A DNA stretch of 64,000 bases. It comes from Rutstroemia sp. NJR-2017a BVV2 (Eukaryota; Ascomycota; Leotiomycetes; Helotiales; Rutstroemiaceae). Positions 24,928 through 38,791 of the stretch are shown one piece after another (position 1 is the first letter of the stretch; each line of letters begins with the position of its first letter). The DNA is taken from the NCBI GenBank assembly GCA_002946415.1, contig NJPS01000048.1, positions 930,001 through 994,000 of the forward strand, given 5' to 3'. A model generated the notes under the pieces. The model was not told the origin of the DNA. It did not search any database and saw only the letters and a list, made by a program, of their open reading frames with translations. Made by a program: the position numbers and the translations under genes.

Positions 24928-25939
24928 GAGAGTCATGTGTAATGCGGAGGGCGACAGCAAGATGGTGATTCAGTTACGGAACTTCGAAGGGAATTCTTGC
25001 ATGGCTTGGCGTTAAGAGGGTTCTGTCAGTACGCGGGGTCATGATTATGGCTAAAGAGGAAGAAGAACGATAGACATGACATGCAGACGTAAAAAGATCG
25101 TCGTCTCCTGAATGTAACAAGAGAATAGTCCTCATAAGCCCGGGCTTTTCAAATTTCAGCCCGTTCAACGGCTCCTAAAAATGCTCCCAATTATTGTTTT
25201 TCACATCAGGCCACCGAGTGTCGCCCCTCGGGTGCGGTGCCTCCAACCCCGTGAACCACACCAGCCCGCCAGCCAACCCCACTTACGTGCTTACTTTCTG
25301 ATTCTGATAGCTGTGATATCCACAATTTTGTGACCCTGAGATTTTCGGGCTCCGGGACAACAACCACAGCAGCAGCAACAGCTGCTGCAACGAAACATGC
25401 GAGATCTGGATACTCGAGTTATACTCACTATGAACTGCACCTCTCATTGTCCATTTCCAGTCATTGCCCACCATGCTGGTTCCATACGCAGTGTCCGTCT
25501 TGCAGTCTTAGTCGCACCTTTGGACAACTCATTGATCTTCCGACCTTCGCAACGAATCCTATCTTCCTCTCCACATTGTTGTGCTCCAGGGGCTTCAGCC
25601 AATGAGCCAATTTACCGATAAGCTAAATTTCATCGGGACTAGCGGGCAAGTTTCGCTCACCAGATGGAGGGGCTGCTTTTGGTACTAGAGCTGCCACCCC
25701 CGAAGTTTCTGCTGTGAGAACCTTTTTTCGAACACAAAATAACCCCCTTCCCCTCTCTTTTTCTACAATCTCCATCTTGCCTTTTCTTTTCTAATCAAGA
25801 GTCCATTGTATGTATAAATACCCATCCACCTCGCCCATCTGCTTTCAACAATCTACTCCAACATTCACATTGTATCAATCATTAACTTCTTTACCCCTCT
25901 TTAGATCTACCTCATCAACAACACCTTCTCTCACCGACA
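24928..25939. other. Intergenic region and promoter of the SAH hydrolase gene
   Basis: There is no gene in this 1-kb stretch. It holds a CAG/CTG-like ACAGCAGCAGCAACAGCTGCTGC tract near 25366-25388 and a CT-rich region (about 25740-25800) leading to a TATA box at 25813. The 5' leader (about 25840-25939) is CT/CA-rich, as in highly expressed fungal genes. Confidence 0.55.
25813..25820 (+). promoter_or_regulatory. TATA box of the SAH hydrolase gene
   Basis: TATAAATA lies about 120 bp before the start codon, after a pyrimidine-rich block. This arrangement fits a strongly expressed housekeeping gene. Confidence 0.6.
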
Positions 25940-27467
25940 ATGTCTGCTCCAGCAACAAAGTTCAAGGTAAGGCATAGCTGCATGGAAGGGAAGAGATTCA
26001 CATATACTGATTCGACCATCATCACAGGTCGCTGACCTCAGTCTTGCTGCCTTCGGTCGCAAGGAGATCGAGCTCGCTGAAAATGAGATGCCAGGATTGA
26101 TGGCAATTCGTGAGAAGTATGCCGAAGATCAACCTTTGAAGGGCGCTCGTATTGCTGGATGTCTCCACGCAACTATCCAAACTGCTGTCTTGATTGAGAC
26201 ACTCGTGTTCCTTGGTGCTGAGGTTACCTGGTCTTCTTGCAACATCTTCAGTACTCAAGATCACGCCGCTGCTGCCATTGCTGCTGCCGGTAAGTTTAAT
26301 CACCACTCATTCAATTAAAATTAAATCTCGACTCATGCTGACTTCCCCTTAGGTATCCCCATGTTCGCGTGGAAGGGTGAGACTGAGGAGGAATACAACT
26401 GGTGCTTAGAACAACAACTCGTTGCATTCAAGGATGGCAAGAGCTTGAACTTGATCCTCGATGACGGTGGAGATCTTACCGCTCTCGTACACAACAAATA
26501 CCCAGAGATGTTGAAGGGATGCTACGGTGTTTCTGAGGAGACCACAACTGGTGTTCACCACTTGTACAAGATGTTGAAAAACGGTGGTCTTCTCGTCCCA
26601 GCTATCAACGTTAACGACTCAGTCACCAAGTCCAAGTTCGACAACTTGTACGGCTGCCGTGAATCATTAATCGATGGTATCAAGCGTGCCACTGATGTCA
26701 TGATTGCTGGTAAGATCGCTGTTGTTGCTGGTTACGGTGATGTCGGAAAGGGTTGTGCTATGGCCCTTCATGGAATGGGTGCTCGTGTCATCGTTACCGA
26801 GATCGATCCTATCAACGCTCTCCAAGCCGCCGTTTCTGGTTACCAAGTTATGCCCATGGAGAAGGCCGCCTCCATCGGTCAAATCTTCGTTACCACCACT
26901 GGATGCAGAGATATCTTGGTTGGTGAGCACTTCGAGGCTATGCCAAACGATGCCATCGTTTGCAACATTGGTCACTTCGATATCGAGATTGACGTTGCCT
27001 GGTTGAAGAAGAACGCCAAGAGTGTCCAAAACATCAAGCCCCAAGTCGACCGATACACAATGGCCAGCGGTCGCCACATCATTCTTCTTGCCGAGGGTCG
27101 TCTCGTCAACTTGGGATGTGCTACCGGTCACTCTTCTTTCGTCATGTCCTGCTCATTCACCAACCAAGTCCTTGCTCAAATCATGTTATACAAGAGTGAG
27201 GATGAGGCTTTCGGAAAGAAGTACGTCGAGTTCGGCAAGACCCAGAAACTCGATGTTGGTGTCTACGTTCTACCAAAGATCTTGGACGAGACTGTTGCCA
27301 AGCTCCACTTGGCTCATGTGAACGCTGAGTTGTCCAGATTAACCCCTGTCCAAGCGGAATACCTTGGTCTTGAGGTTGAGGGACCATTCAAGAGCGAGAT
27401 GTAAGTTACCATATTCCTTGCAAGGATACTTGACCGTGCTAACATGTATACCAGTTACCGTTACTAG
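25940..27467 (+). CDS. SAH1: Adenosylhomocysteinase (S-adenosyl-L-homocysteine hydrolase)
   Basis: Four exons (25940-25966, 26028-26289, 26353-27400, 27455-27467) give 449 residues, standard for the family. The enzyme reversibly cleaves SAH to adenosine and homocysteine and so relieves product inhibition of methyltransferases. It is a cytosolic tetramer with bound NAD. Visible are [17 protein letters not shown] (substrate domain), the NAD loop [10 protein letters not shown], the [11 protein letters not shown] block, and the [18 protein letters not shown] segment. The invariant YRY ending is encoded by a 13-nt last exon; reading through the donor would end prematurely at SEM. Codon choice is strongly biased, consistent with high expression. 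Confidence 0.97.
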
Positions 27468-28411
27468 ATTTTGTTTATATGGGTTTTAATCTTTGGCGAC
27501 TTGTCGGAAGCTTTCAACATGAATAATGATTGCAATGATACCGGGGTAAAAGCATTTTGTCCTTCAACGGCATATACGGAGGGGTTTTATAAGGGAAAAG
27601 TTTCAACATAAAGGGTTTCTGGTGATTTTACATAGCGGGCGTTTGCTTGGCTCTTCAACCATGGCCAAGTAGAGGTCGGGAATTTGCCTTGGCATAGAGC
27701 ATCTTAGGTTGTGCTAATAGTAAAAAATATGAATTGCATAAGCAATGTGTTCCATCTTCATCTAATGTCTTACTTGCAAATATGTGATTTTGAAACTTAA
27801 GTTGAATATGAAATCTTAATAATATACCTACACTCTAGTAACTTAACTCCTTCCTAAAGCAATAGAAATAACCTCGCCGAGCAAGTTCGACCCCTATGTC
27901 GAATCTTCGTCAATCTCGCATAAGTCCATAATAATATAATACTCGTAAGCTAGCATCTTGAAAAGCGGTAGTTGCAGATTCATATATGCAAATCCGATCA
28001 TCCCAACCCATGTAGCGCCCAAATTCCCCATCCCTCATCCCTACACCAATTACTTTTGCGTCCATATACATAGCATATTAACCAACTCCCTTTCCTGCCG
28101 TGCTTGCTTTCTAAAGCCCCCCTCCCGCTTCCTCATTACCCTTTCCCGCTCTCCAGACTCATGTCCACTGACCACAAGGAGTCCCAGATCATTGATCGCA
28201 TTAATCCCGTTGGTGTTGCTGCAGCAGTAGTAGCAGGAGCAGCTGACGGAGGTTTATGTGCGTGCGTATTATTCGTAAAGTAGTCCTCCTATATGACGCG
28301 ACAAAACGTACCATCAGCGTATGCACTTGTTATGTAATGGTAAAGTAATCGTAACCACTGAATCGAAATTGAATTGAATTGTACAAGACAAAACAAAAAA
28401 GAGGAAAGAAA
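27468..28411. other. Convergent 3' intergenic region
   Basis: This AT-rich interval lies between the 3' ends of SAH1 and ATG11. It presumably contains both 3' UTRs. I see no coding or structural feature. Confidence 0.5.
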
Positions 28412-31400
28412 TCAAGGACCCATAAGATTATCCAAAGGATTTCGAACCTCAGTAGTTGCTGCTGCTGCTGCTCCTTCCCCATTTCCGTTTCCGCTCCCTG
28501 TTTCTCTGTTCTCGTTATTAGGAGTCAATTCCGAAGCGACTGCCTCTTCGTTCCGAAGTCCGCTCACAGAAGCCGAGGAAGCGACGTGTTGGAGCGGGGA
28601 TGCGGCGGGTGGGATGGCCTTTTTGGAGTTGCTGCTGCTGCGACGACTGTCGAGACTTTTGGCAAGCGTCTTGTTGAGGCCTTCGGCGCCGGCTATGGCA
28701 GATTTTTTGGATCTTCGGATGGTAGCTGTAGCGTCAATGTTGGCACTGGCGACTGTGCTTTTTGCGAGACCGGGAGTAGTAGGAGCACCGGGCTTTTCTT
28801 CCGAAGCGTCGATTAAGTACCAGCGGAGCCCATCTGAGAGGTCAAAGGGGTTGTCGTCTTCGAAGGAGTCGCCACCGTTGCTTTCTAGAGACCGTCCATC
28901 AGAGGCGTTAAGATTAGGATTGGTCATGGATCGAGAGAGATCAACAACTCGGTCTTCAATCTTGTGTATGCGAGCTAAGAGCCAGTCGCGGCTTCGTAGT
29001 TTATGGGAGTCCTGTTCTCGGAGGAAATAGTGAGGCGCCCCAACATTGAATGCTGCCCATGCTCCAGTAGCTTGGTTGCGAGTTGGCAGGAATAGCGCAA
29101 GATCGCCCTCCTTGAAGTTCTTGAAAGCAATTTTCTCGTGGGCTTCTTTCTGCGCGCGATGTGATTTTTCACGGTATGAGCGAGCATCCTTGGAATACTT
29201 CTTGGCTGTGTATTCCATATCTCTTACGCGCTTGGCGATCACCTCGCAAAAGTTATCAATATCAAAGCTACCGACCGCATTGAGATATGCTTCGTACTTT
29301 TCAGTCTCGATGGCTGGATCATCATTGTGCATCCAGTACAATAAGTCAAGATCACCACTGTCCATCATTGCCTTCAGAGTCGTAGATCCTGATATGCTTC
29401 GCCTAATCTTGTTACCGGGATCCGAGGAATCATTTCCGTTACTTGTTCGATCTGGTTTTGGTAGTTTCTGAATGATCATCGAACCATTTTCCTTTGTGAT
29501 GGAATAGCTCAGACGTTCCAGCAGTCTGCAAAGTCTGTCATTTTGCGAGTAGATGCGTTGCGTTAGGTCCTTTGCTCTCGAAGTACGCGACTCAAATCGA
29601 CTATTCAATCTCTCATATCTCTCATGTGCAAATTGATGCTTTTCTTGCTGCGACCTGAGCTCTTCTTCAAGACTACCAATGCGAGAAAGTCGCTCTGCCA
29701 TGTCCTCTGACATTGACGTGACCTTGCGTTCTTCCTCTTCAAGGCGGCTACGGAGAGCCTCGGAGCCGGTCTCGCCATCGGCGATTCTCATTCTCAGCGA
29801 GCTAAGTTGATTGCGTTCGTCAGCTAGTTCATTTTCGAGAGCTGTGAACTTGGCTTCCTGAGAAGAAAGAGCCTCGCGAAGCTGGTGTGCCTCCGACTCA
29901 GCCTTAGACACTCTATCTTTGTATGCTGATAGTTCAGATGTGAGCTCTGAAATGGTGTTATTGGCGTCGTCGCGTTCTGATTTGACGAGAGAGTAGTCCC
30001 GCTTCGTGTTTTCGAGCTCTGAAATCATGTTTACTGATCTGGTAGTCAGAGCATCCGAGAGGGCAGCAAAATTTTGCGGCATCTTCGAATTAGGCGATAC
30101 CTGTACATGCATATCTTGCAAAGACCTCAATTGGTCCTCCGCGGTGGATTCGGCATTCATAGCACGTGACAACAGCTCCTTCTTCTCTTCCCTGAGTGTC
30201 TGCAATTGACGTTCCAAAGTCTCATTGGTTTCCCGCTGCAGCTTTGCATCATTCCTGAGAAAGTCTACTTGTCCTTGCGCCTTCTGGGCTTCGGCTGCAG
30301 TGTGCTTCTGTAGGCGGTCCAGCTCTTCTTGCAGAACACGTACGCGATCATCTGTGTCGGACTTTTCATTCTCTCTTGAGCCCAGATATCTATCCATCTC
30401 ATCCTCAAGCTCCTCAAGCCGCGCTTTTAAACGTTTGATCTCGTCCTCGAGGGATTTCCGTTCATCAAGGAACTCACGTTGCTGTGCTTCAAAATTCTCC
30501 ATAAGATCCTTCTTCAGGGAATTGACCTCGTCAAGTTGTGTGATCACGTTATTTGCCGAAGTCGTCCTTGCAGATATCTCTTTCTCCAAAGCAGAGGCAC
30601 GTTCTCTTTCTGCAATCAGTTCTGCTTCGAGTGAGAGCATTTTCTGCTGGAAGGCCTTTTCTTCGGCTCCTTGAGTAGCAGAGAACCGACGAGAAGAGAC
30701 GGAAGATCGACGTGAATCGCCATTTGCTCGTGGAGATGCTAATGGGTTTCCGTTGTTTTGGGTTTCCGAATTGTTCTGATTAGGAATTTGAAAGACATTT
30801 CCAGTGGTAGTTCTGCTCACTTGAGTTTGTCGATGGAGTAGATCCTCAAGTCGTCGCACACGACTTTCTGCGGTCTTGAGTTTATTCTCAACTTTGGCCT
30901 TTTCATCTTGCAGCGTTCTTAATAGGTCGTCATCGCCACGTAATAAGAGAGCACTCTTTCCAAGAGCAGCCTCATGGATACTTCCTGCCTTGAACGCTTT
31001 CGCTCGTCTACTTTGCTGTTTTGTCGGGGTGTTCAGATCAGACATTATCTTAGATACCTCGTTCACTAGTGTAGCTTGGGAATCGTGAACTTGAAGTACT
31101 TCAAACAACTCTTCGAGGTCCCGGCGTGATGCTTCAGGCCATTCGTCTTCCTTCCCTTGTAAGTTGACCTCCAATCCTAGAACTTGCCCTTCCGTCTTGT
31201 CACCCCACAGAGCAGAGCCAATATTCTTCTGCCACTTCCTGCGCCGTCTGGATTCTTCTTCCTGGAAGTTTGCCATTTCGCTCGCTAATGTCGTGGAGTC
31301 CGATCTGACTTTCTCATTCCATTCGCGGCGTCTAATTGCTTCCGCCAGAAAAGATGCATAAGTCGCCGGCAACGTATCCAGAATGGCAATAAGCTGGAGG

Positions 31401-32684
31401 GCGTCATAACCTTCACTGCTGAGCTCCATTGCGGCAAACCGAGAGTTCACCTCCGCAAGCATCGCTGTCAGGCTGGCAATGTCATGCATAAATTCGAGGG
31501 ATCCAATCGCGGTAGCATTCCGTAGGTGTATCGCAGCTTGCATCATCCCATCCATCTCCAAGGCTCTTTTAGAAAGGTTCGGCAGGAACTTTTCAGTATG
31601 AAGAAGAGCGGACTTTGAAGCTTGGGAAATATTCTTGGAAGAGTTGGAAAAGCCCAATATACTTTCGCAATCAGTATTGACTTTCCTAGAGATAGCTTCA
31701 ATATCCTCCATTAAAGATATAGATTCGGAGGCACGTTCGATTGCAGGACGGGCTGGGCTTTGCTCGACTTTAGTAAAGAGTTCGTCGATCCTTCGCATGA
31801 TTTCGTCCACCGCCTGTCCAGCCTCGGCACTGTTCCGCGTGAGATCCGTGGAGATATTGTGTATAAGCCTTCCGGATCTCTTAACTTCTTCCACATCGAC
31901 TAGATCTTCCAATGTCGTCTGGCGCTGAGCTCTCGATAGGTCGCGACCCGTAATGAACTTGATCATGTCTGGCGCCGCAGGTATCGACCTGAGCCGGGCT
32001 ATTGATGCTTCCCAGTTACTGCTAGCCGAATTTTGCTTTTCCATTTCCGAGACCCAGTTCTGGACTTCCGCGTTCTTCTGATCCAACGCTCTGACATGCT
32101 TCTCCAGGTTCAAAACAGCGGTATCCACACACCGAGTAATTACCTCCATTTCGGAATACCTCTGTTGTATTTGGTCCGACATTCCAGCACAATCGTCTAC
32201 TACTTTCACGGACCAACCCCTTCTTGCGGCAAATAGGTCTTTCCATGCTTGTATGTTTTTCTCATTTGCAATCGTATCAGGGGCTTGAGGGACGGTGTAG
32301 TTTCTCGACTGCGGGATCTCGGAGATCAAAGACTTCGCAGATGATATTGAAGATTGCTGGATTATTCGCCGATCGTAGACAAAAATCTCTTTCTAGATAT
32401 AATCAATAAATAGGAATCAAGTCTCGCGGCGCAATACTGATTACCTCAGATTGTAAAGCTTGGAAGCGCACTGCCTTCGCTGCCGCCGTAAGGGAAATGT
32501 GGTCACTGGCAGCAATGGGACTGTTTTTGGCGACCCATGATTTGAAAGCATCGAGGCTTAAAGGATATCAGTACTGTTGGGTTCCGTTCAGAGAGGTCGT
32601 GTGCTAGCAGACTTACGAGGCAAAGGACCCAGGGTCTACCTGGAGATGTTGGCCCGTATGGGCGATGAATACGTGAAGCTCCAT
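28412..32684 (-). CDS. ATG11: Autophagy scaffold protein Atg11
   Basis: Three exons (32684-32617, 32556-32445, 32392-28412) give 1386 residues. The N-terminus is characteristic: MELHVFIAHTGQ, then LDAFKSWVAKNS and IFVYDRRI. The large middle part is almost wholly coiled coil, with Glu/Lys/Arg/Leu heptads between roughly residues 560 and 1060. The C-terminal Atg11 domain contains FKEGDLALFLPTRN and NVGAPHYFL and is followed by a Ser/Asn-rich tail. Atg11 is the cytosolic scaffold that links cargo receptors to the Atg1 kinase in selective autophagy (mitophagy, pexophagy). The first two exons are short and would be lost without splicing. The gene is divergent from the CENP-H-type gene with 378 bp between start codons. 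Confidence 0.95.
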
Positions 32685-33062
32685 ATCCGTTTATGCATTT
32701 CACGGTTCTCAGCAGATTGCTGTGTTTTCCGCGACCTGAAGAAAATAAAATATGTTTGTGGGCATGATAGGATGAATCAGTTACGACCTAGTAGTATGCA
32801 GTGTAGTAGAGATCACAAGGCTCCCAGACCGAGCTTAGATTGCTAGGTTTTGGTCGGCCTCGTCTGTCAAGCCACAGACTCCAACACTCATAAGTGGCTG
32901 TGTCGTGAGAACCTAAGCTCCTTAGGACCACGTGCAGACACCCACGCGTTTTACTATTACCTTGGACACGCGACACCTGGAAATCACTTTCACTTCCCCG
33001 GTGCTAGCTACATGAGAGAGCGTCCAAAAAAGTTTATGTTGCGTTAGGAAGCAGTCCCAACG
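32685..33062. promoter_or_regulatory. Divergent promoter region between ATG11 and the CENP-H-like gene
   Basis: These 378 bp separate two head-to-head start codons and must hold both core promoters unless one transcript starts within the other gene. CACGTG-like text (CCACGTGC) is present near 32930. I see no clear TATA box. Confidence 0.55.
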
Positions 33063-33850
33063 ATGGAGGGCATCGAGTTGACTGGCTCGGCCAATGAGTC
33101 CCCACCTCTCACCGACCAAGAGCAACGCATATTAGACATGTACGACAAGCTAGAAGAATTACAGTTTGAGGTTGCGCTGTTGAGAGCTCAGGCCTTTCTA
33201 TCTGCTCAAGGTAGGTCGAGCAATCTAGGATGCGGAAATTTCACAGGCTGACGGATCACAGAACAACCAGAAGTGTCCCAAAGGGATATCGAAGAGGCAC
33301 AGAAAGATCTTCTACAAGCGAAAGCTAGCTACTCGTTGCGTGGCAAGATCATAGAAAATGCGGTTATTGCAAACCCTATTCTTAAAGCGGTCCACGCAGG
33401 TAATAATGCCTCGATCATTGAACAGTAAGTTTAGTTCTACACCGTTACAAGTTGTACGCTCATAGTTGCAGGGACCTCTTACCGCTGATTCAACAACGTG
33501 ACACCGCTTCGGAAAAACTGGCCCAATTATCCAACAGTGTCTATTCGGCGAGAGAAGAGATCAACAAAGTATCCGTCGAGCACATTGTGGTGGCCAGAAA
33601 GAATGTAGAACTATCCAATGAAATGCTTAGCTTGGCCGACCAAGCAAACGCAAATGGCAAAAATGATATCAAAGACCCGAAAGTGCGGGCTGAGTTGGAT
33701 GGACTGGAGGCCGAGATGAAAACCAGCAAGCAACGGTGGAGGGTTATGAAGAATACGGCTAGTGCTGTCATAGTTGGAAGTGGTGTCGATTGGGCAAGAG
33801 ATCCAAAGTTGCTGGAGATTGTCCTCGACGATGATGGTGATGACGGTTGA
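33063..33850 (+). CDS. Kinetochore protein of the CENP-H (Fta3/Mcm16) family
   Basis: Three exons (33063-33210, 33262-33424, 33472-33850) give 229 residues. The protein is mainly helical and coiled coil (DMYDKLEELQFEVALLRAQ). The C-terminal region has the CENP-H-type block WRVMKNTASAVIVGSGVDWA followed by DPKLLEIVLDDDG. CENP-H is part of the constitutive centromere-associated network (Ctf19/COMA-Mcm16 side) at the inner kinetochore. The identification rests on that C-terminal block and the coiled-coil layout; the symbol is left blank because fungal names vary. The start codon context is CGATGG, 15 nt after an in-frame TAG. Confidence 0.78.
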
Positions 33851-36116
33851 ACTTTAAACACCGTGGGTCAGCTCCTCAAGCTTGCAATTTCACAAAAGAT
33901 GCGTAGAGTGTCCGTTCAAGAAACTCCGAATTTGAACAGAGGAAGATGTTCCCACTCAAATGGGGTCGCTCCAGTTCCATCCCCTTCCGGCCAAATGGCT
34001 CTACTCTGCACGTAGAGTATATCTCATCGGTTCAAGCTCTCAGGTGGCGATTTCGAGCTACATATTTGAGAATCGCGGGTTCAGGGGGTTCCTGGATGAA
34101 TATCGGACAGCCAAGGCAAATATCAACTGCAAAACCTCCAGCTTGAGCCTTCAGGGACACAATTATCAAACCAAAGTGCCCACATGTACATAGAAGAAAT
34201 TCGGAGGGAGGTATTGCGATGGCAGAATAGTAAGGCATGCTCACAGGTGGCACAAGACTTGACTTGGTTTCTCCTCCACTGAAATTGCAGCGAAAGATCA
34301 GTGATTTGGACTGTTAAGTTCAATCAGAAAAGGTACTGCATAGCCTTAAGTTATGAAAGGGACGGTAGAGATGATGAATGCCCTAAATTGCTATCCGTGC
34401 ATTGGAGTGTTAGCCCACATGTAATACCGTCCAGCACCTAGTTGAGTGGAGGGTTGCGGCTCAAAAAATAAGCGTAGCAGCAATACGCAGCACATGCGCC
34501 AAGGTTTATAACGGTGCTGGTTCTAGTAAAAGCTTCCGATATGCTACCCTAAGTTCCTAACACGTATGTCGCCCGTTCCTTGTCTAGGAGCGTTTCTCAA
34601 AGCCTGCAGCTCAGTACGGAGTACAATTTCTGCAAACAAATGGGTTGACAGGTTGCTAGGCTGGTAGGATAAAGAGCTGATATGAAGCCTACGGTCATGA
34701 CGAGAAATCGATCATCTTCCCGAAAGCTAAAGCGTATGCCGATATTCAAGCGTTCAGCCGAATGTGAGCACCAGGCAATCGAGGCAATTAACATTAAGGA
34801 GACATGCTCGGACCATCATTGAGACGACGAGGTTTCGGAGTCCAACGCGTAAGATTTCTGATGTTATTAAGCCTTCTAGTTCTTCAAAAATGTAATGATT
34901 TGGAAGGCCAGGGCAGGGCAATGCCCATTGCCCATACTACATGATAGTGTTTGGGTAATACGACAGAAATGAAGACGTCGCACAAGATGTAGAAAAGCTA
35001 CTTGGATCCATCCATAGACGACGCTCTGGTTGTAGGAATCAGGAATGCACAGTTCCGCTTCAGTACTCCATCAAAACATATCTTCAGAAGCTTCCACATC
35101 TTTCTAGTGGATGCATAGAACAATTAAACCAAGATTTCCCCTGCTTGTTATATGCACGAATTAATTTGCGGCACGCAACTTTGTCGACAGCTCTTGAAAT
35201 ATCATCCGAGGAAATTCAGGGGGCCGGCCCGTTCGGTCTCAGGAGGGTCTTTTTATGCTACGAAGTACTCCGTATGTACAATATATGTACAACTACTCTC
35301 AGCTCAAACCCTTAAGCCGCGACAATGGAGGATGGCCAGATCCGAATGGGAACAAGAATACTGTACGAAGTATGGAAATACTTCGTACCGTGGACAGTCG
35401 ACTGCGATTGTGCGCCGTGATTATCCTCCCCTCCCATTCCCCTGATCATCACCAGGCCTTTTCTCCCCATCGTAGATTTGCTCCTTGGGCCAATCAAAAA
35501 GGCCATCGGAGCCCAAGCTTCGCTACAGAGTTACAGACAGGCATCAGGACTTCATCCCTTTTTTGGGCCTGGTTAAACTCCAGAAATCTTTCGCCTTCGG
35601 AAAGCCATAGACTCCAAGGGGAAAGAAGTCGCATATATACCTTGGGCGCTCTCTGTCAACCTGTACTTCGTATCGCCAGCATCATTATCGTTTGTTGATT
35701 GATTCGAGATTTGAGATTGACAGCATAGATCATCTCTGCACCAAGCGTATCTGTCTCCATTTCGCTCTGTCGATCTTCAAAGTGGCGGAATAGGCAAGGT
35801 GAATCAATCGGAGGGACAACGCACAAACCACAGTACGGCGACTCAAGCTACAGAAGCCAGCACCGGCACCAGCTACTTGTACCAGTACGAGATCCCAGAG
35901 ACCACACCAGAACCCCGATACGAGCTACGAAGTACTCTGTACAGCACCAGCGAACAGCAATTGCAACATCCGGACTAGAATCTAGAAACGCGGAATTTTG
36001 GAATCAATACAAACATACAGACAGACAAACATACAAACATACAAACAATTCGACGTACTTCGGTCTCCTCAATATTGATCGTTAGGGTGAAATACGGGGA
36101 CTCTTATATATAAAAA
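33851..36116. other. Long intergenic region / leader of the COT1 kinase
   Basis: No gene is recognised in 2.3 kb; the longest frame (147 codons, 35255-35698) is unsupported. The right half carries many copies of TACGAAGTA/TACTTCGTA, including a perfect 11-bp hairpin at 35362-35388. A CATATATACC box lies near 35632, about 480 bp before the COT1 start. A CA/CATA-rich leader (36000-36060) runs into a TATATATAAAAA stretch just before the ATG. A long, regulated transcript leader with small upstream ORFs is plausible. Confidence 0.5.
35362..35388. repeat. Perfect 11-bp inverted repeat (TACGAAGTA-type hairpin)
   Basis: GTACGAAGTAT and ATACTTCGTAC form an 11-bp stem separated by about 4-5 nt, upstream of the COT1 kinase gene. 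It could be a palindromic protein-binding site or an RNA hairpin in the leader. Confidence 0.75.
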
Positions 36117-38272
<2,156 letters not shown>

Positions 38273-38791
38273 TCGCCCTCGAGAATTTCGAGCTACTTGA
38301 TTAGAGATATCTTGTGAGCAAACTCTACATCTGTGATGTGTTTCGACTGGAGATGTATAATCTTCCCCCATAAGGTGGAGGATGCTACTAGTTAGTCGTC
38401 CCCAGAGGGCTTCTCGAAGGTCAATCTTGCAAAACATACCTGCCGTGTCCGCACCACAAATTCATAAACAGACGGCTCAAGTCCCGTGGTGTAATATTTT
38501 CAGATTTTCTCTCGATGGGTGCAGATTTGAAGCAGGGCAGGCTGGCTTCACATGTTTTAGCACAGGGTTTTATGGATGTAATTACATTTTGAATGTGATG
38601 GTTGCGAATAAACACTAGGTAGAAACACAATGTACCATTTAAGGACATCAGAGTCTTCAATCACAAAGAGTTGATATATCAACTATTATTTACCGTTGCG
38701 CCATGTGACATTCTCTTGTTTCAGTACAGATTATACCCTCATTACCAATTCCCATAAACTCCTTCCAATGCATATAGCCGTCTTTTTAGCA
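38273..38791. other. Convergent 3' intergenic region
   Basis: These 519 bp lie between the 3' ends of COT1 and PRP11. AT-rich UTR-like sequence is all I see. Confidence 0.5.

Noticed and set aside
26667..27131. 154-codon antisense frame in the SAH hydrolase gene
   Set aside because: It is the mirror of strongly biased codon usage in SAH1 and has no independent start context or domain.
28374..29030. 218-codon plus frame opposite the 3' end of ATG11
   Set aside because: It lies antisense to well-supported ATG11 coding sequence and is Ser/Arg/Leu low-complexity.
35255..35698. 147-codon plus frame in the COT1 upstream region
   Set aside because: No recognisable domain; crosses several TACGAAGTA repeats; more likely chance openness in leader sequence.
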